A DNA stretch of 7,068 nt from Actinomycetota bacterium. GTDB lineage: Bacteria > Actinomycetota > Thermoleophilia > Gaiellales > Gaiellaceae. The stretch's first letter is position 1, and every line of letters begins with the position of its first letter. The notes under the pieces were generated by a model, which was given only the letters and a program-made list of their open reading frames with translations, searched no databases and was not told the origin of the DNA. Positions 5,635 to 7,068 of the stretch are shown piece after piece. Both the position numbers and the translations under genes were made by a program. Where the stretch lies: the NCBI GenBank assembly GCA_013694685.1, contig JACDBY010000312.1, positions 1-7,068 of the forward strand. Reading direction: 5' to 3'.

Positions 5635-6846
5635 GTGGCATTTCGCGTCCGCACCGTTCGTGATCTCGAGGAGTTCCGGGTCGCGCTTGGCTCGATCGGG
5701 CACTACTTCGGCTGGGTACCGACCGACGACGACGCGACACGGTTCTCGTCGCTCCTTCCGTTCGAGCGGATGCACGCCGTCCTCGACGACGGACGGATCG
5801 TCGCCGGCGCGGGAGCGTTTCCGTTCCAGCTGACCGTCCCGGGCGGAAAGCTGTCGTGCGCCGGGATCACGGTCGTCGGTGTCCTCCCGTCGCACCGCCG
5901 TCGCGGGCTCCTGAGCCGGATGATGAACGCACAGCTCGCCGACGTCCGCGAGCGGGGGGAGCCGATCGCGGCGCTCTGGGCATCGGAGGAGACGATCTAC
6001 GGACGGTACGGCTATGGCCTCGCCTCGCTCGGCCTGCACATCGACGCCGAGCGAGGCTCCGTCGCCATCCGAGGCGAGCGGACGACCACCACCCGACTCG
6101 TGGACGACGACGAGGCGCTCCGGAGCTTCCCGCGCGTCTATCGGCCGGTCTCGCGAACCCGACCCGGGATGATCGTGCGCACGGCCGACTGGTGGCGCAC
6201 GAAGCAACTCGACGACGCGCCCGAGCGCCGCCGAGGCGCAGGGCCGCTCGTGCGTGCGCTCTTCGAGCGCGACGGGAAACCTGTCGGGTACGCGCTCTAC
6301 CGGCTCGCTCAGTCCGGCTCGTCCCCGGAGGACTGGAAGAAGACGATTCGCGTGGTCGAGGCTTTCGGCGTCGACGATGCCGCAACGAGGGATGTCTGGC
6401 GCTTCCTGCTGGAGATCGACTGGGTCGATCGCATCGAGGCGTACCACCTTCCGCTCGATCATCCGCTGCCCCTGCTCGTCGACCGCGTCAACAAGCTGCA
6501 CCTCAAGGTCTGGGACGCGCTCTGGGTGAGGGTCGTCGATGTCCCAAGGGCGCTCGCCGGGCGTTCGTATGCCGGGCGAGGAAGAGTCACGCTCGAGGTG
6601 ACCTCGGACGGGCACTTTCCGGAGAACGTCGGCTCGTGGACGATCGAGGACGGCTCCGTGCGCCGCGCGCGACGGCGACCCGACGTCCGCGTGCCGGTCG
6701 AAGCGCTCGGCTCGGCCTTCCTCGGCGGCATCCCGTTCGCAGAGCTCGAGGCAGCGGGTCACGCCGAGGAAGCGGCTCGTGGTGGGATTGCCCGGGCCGA
6801 CGCGCTCTTCGGTGCGCCCGCACCGTGGTGCCCCGAGATCTTTTGA
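5635..6846 (+). CDS. eis: Eis-family GNAT N-acetyltransferase with SCP2-like C-terminal domain
   Basis: A 403-residue protein, the same size class as mycobacterial Eis, which acetylates amines on aminoglycosides, peptides and protein lysines using acetyl-CoA. The N-terminal GNAT domain (about 1-145) has the CoA loop VVGVLPSHRRRGLLSRMM (80-97) and ASEETIYGRYGYG (116-128). Y127 aligns with the catalytic tyrosine of mycobacterial Eis (Tyr126), judged by motif. A second GNAT-like fold spans about 150-295, and a sterol-carrier-like domain about 298-403. The chain ends ...WCPEIF: the terminal residue is Phe, as in mycobacterial Eis, where the terminal carboxylate takes part in catalysis. GTG at 5635 is the start; an in-frame TAG lies 12 nt upstream. 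The substrate is unknown; drug modification should not be assumed outside mycobacteria. The gene is 26 nt after pcrA but seems to have its own promoter. Confidence 0.9.
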   Translation: MAFRVRTVRDLEEFRVALGSIGHYFGWVPTDDDATRFSSLLPFERMHAVLDDGRIVAGAGAFPFQLTVPGGKLSCAGITVVGVLPSHRRRGLLSRMMNAQLADVRERGEPIAALWASEETIYGRYGYGLASLGLHIDAERGSVAIRGERTTTTRLVDDDEALRSFPRVYRPVSRTRPGMIVRTADWWRTKQLDDAPERRRGAGPLVRALFERDGKPVGYALYRLAQSGSSPEDWKKTIRVVEAFGVDDAATRDVWRFLLEIDWVDRIEAYHLPLDHPLPLLVDRVNKLHLKVWDALWVRVVDVPRALAGRSYAGRGRVTLEVTSDGHFPENVGSWTIEDGSVRRARRRPDVRVPVEALGSAFLGGIPFAELEAAGHAEEAARGGIARADALFGAPAPWCPEIF

Positions 6847-6854
6847 GCCGACGC

Positions 6855-6860
6855 TAAGGT
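6855..6860 (+). promoter_or_regulatory. predicted -10 element TAAGGT for the thiolase gene (leaderless)
   Basis: TAAGGT sits in the 20-nt gap after the Eis-like gene and ends 6 nt before the ATG at 6867. Its TAA is in frame with the thiolase. No Shine-Dalgarno separates it from the start, and no -35 matches the consensus. Confidence 0.45.
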
Positions 6861-6866
6861 CAGCCC

Positions 6867-7068
6867 ATGCCTGAGGCAATCATCCTTTCGGCCGTCCGCA
6901 CGCCGGTCGGTCGCTACGGCGGTGGCCTGGCCGGTATCCGCCCGGATGATCTGGCCGCCGTCGCGGTCGCCGCGGCGGTCGAGCGCTCGGGTGTTCCTGC
7001 CGAGGAGATCGAGGACGTCTGGCTCGGTTGCGCGAACCAGGCGGGCGAGGACAACCGCAACGTCGCCC
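6867..7068 (+). CDS. acetyl-CoA acyltransferase (thiolase), N-terminal part (3' end outside window)
   Basis: The first 67 residues of a thiolase that would normally run about 390-400. It opens MPEAIILSAVRTPVGRYGGGL, the usual thiolase N-terminus, followed by the helix RPDDLAAVAVAAAVERSGV and VWLGCANQAGEDNRNVA (51-67). The segment GCANQAGEDNRNVA is characteristic of the beta-ketoadipyl-CoA/3-ketoacyl-CoA thiolase group (PcaF/FadA-like) rather than of biosynthetic PhaA types, so it likely cleaves a 3-ketoacyl-CoA to acetyl-CoA in fatty-acid or aromatic-acid breakdown. The active-site cysteine (near residue 90) and the C-terminal His/Cys lie beyond the window, so activity cannot be checked. ATG at 6867 is bounded by an in-frame TAA 12 nt upstream. 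Confidence 0.93.
   Translation, partial: MPEAIILSAVRTPVGRYGGGLAGIRPDDLAAVAVAAAVERSGVPAEEIEDVWLGCANQAGEDNRNVA

Noticed and set aside
5401..6879. 492-codon open frame on the minus strand
   Set aside because: It is antisense to the Eis-like gene and the pcrA end, has no family motifs, and such frames arise because GC-rich codons leave few stops on the opposite strand.
1..7068. CRISPR array, insertion sequence, tRNA/rRNA, riboswitch, phage or defence genes
   Set aside because: I saw no spaced repeats, transposase motifs, terminal inverted repeats, tRNA-like cloverleafs or defence-family domains; the helicase is a housekeeping PcrA/UvrD with its normal C-terminal domain.

Overview
The window is about 70% G+C, uses strongly GC-biased third codon positions, and has GTG starts, overlapping GTGA/ATGA gene junctions and short gaps. 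The gene families present (PadR-HAAS pair, tandem-GNAT protein, Eis-like acetyltransferase with an SCP2-type tail, PcrA with a C-terminal Tudor-like domain) point to an actinobacterium, possibly a deep-branching one such as Thermoleophilia/Gaiellales. The phylum is fairly secure; the class is a guess.

Layout. 1-1358: the 3' half of a FecCD/BtuC-type ABC importer permease, overlapped by its ATPase gene; together they form the core of an iron-siderophore, heme or cobalamin importer. 1356-1487: a short odd stretch with a 14-nt direct repeat, a possible 12-codon ORF, and a 27-codon ORF that encodes little more than a Sec signal peptide. 1484-2448: a PadR-type repressor with an AT-rich promoter and a possible operator, overlapped by a four-helix membrane protein with an N-terminal HAAS domain. 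2483-3388 (minus): a two-domain GNAT acetyltransferase, convergent with the HAAS gene and divergent from pcrA. 3449-5608: full-length PcrA/UvrD-family DNA helicase. 5635-6846: full-length Eis-family acetyltransferase whose C-terminal residue is Phe. 6867-end: the first 67 residues of an acetyl-CoA acyltransferase (thiolase).

These are mostly separate functions rather than one pathway. Two pairs are clear operons: permease-ATPase and PadR-HAAS. I see no defence system, CRISPR, transposon, RNA gene or biosynthetic cluster. The most notable signal is regulatory: four genes that head their own units (minus-strand GNAT, pcrA, eis-like gene, thiolase) have a hexamer TA(G/A)NNT ending exactly 6 nt before the start codon and no Shine-Dalgarno, and PadR has a similar hexamer at 7 nt. 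This is the geometry of leaderless transcription, in which the -10 box sets the mRNA 5' end at the start codon. The genes inside operons (ATPase, HAAS) instead have Shine-Dalgarno-like sequences. In the four 6-nt cases the TAG/TAA of the hexamer is also an in-frame stop codon just ahead of the gene.
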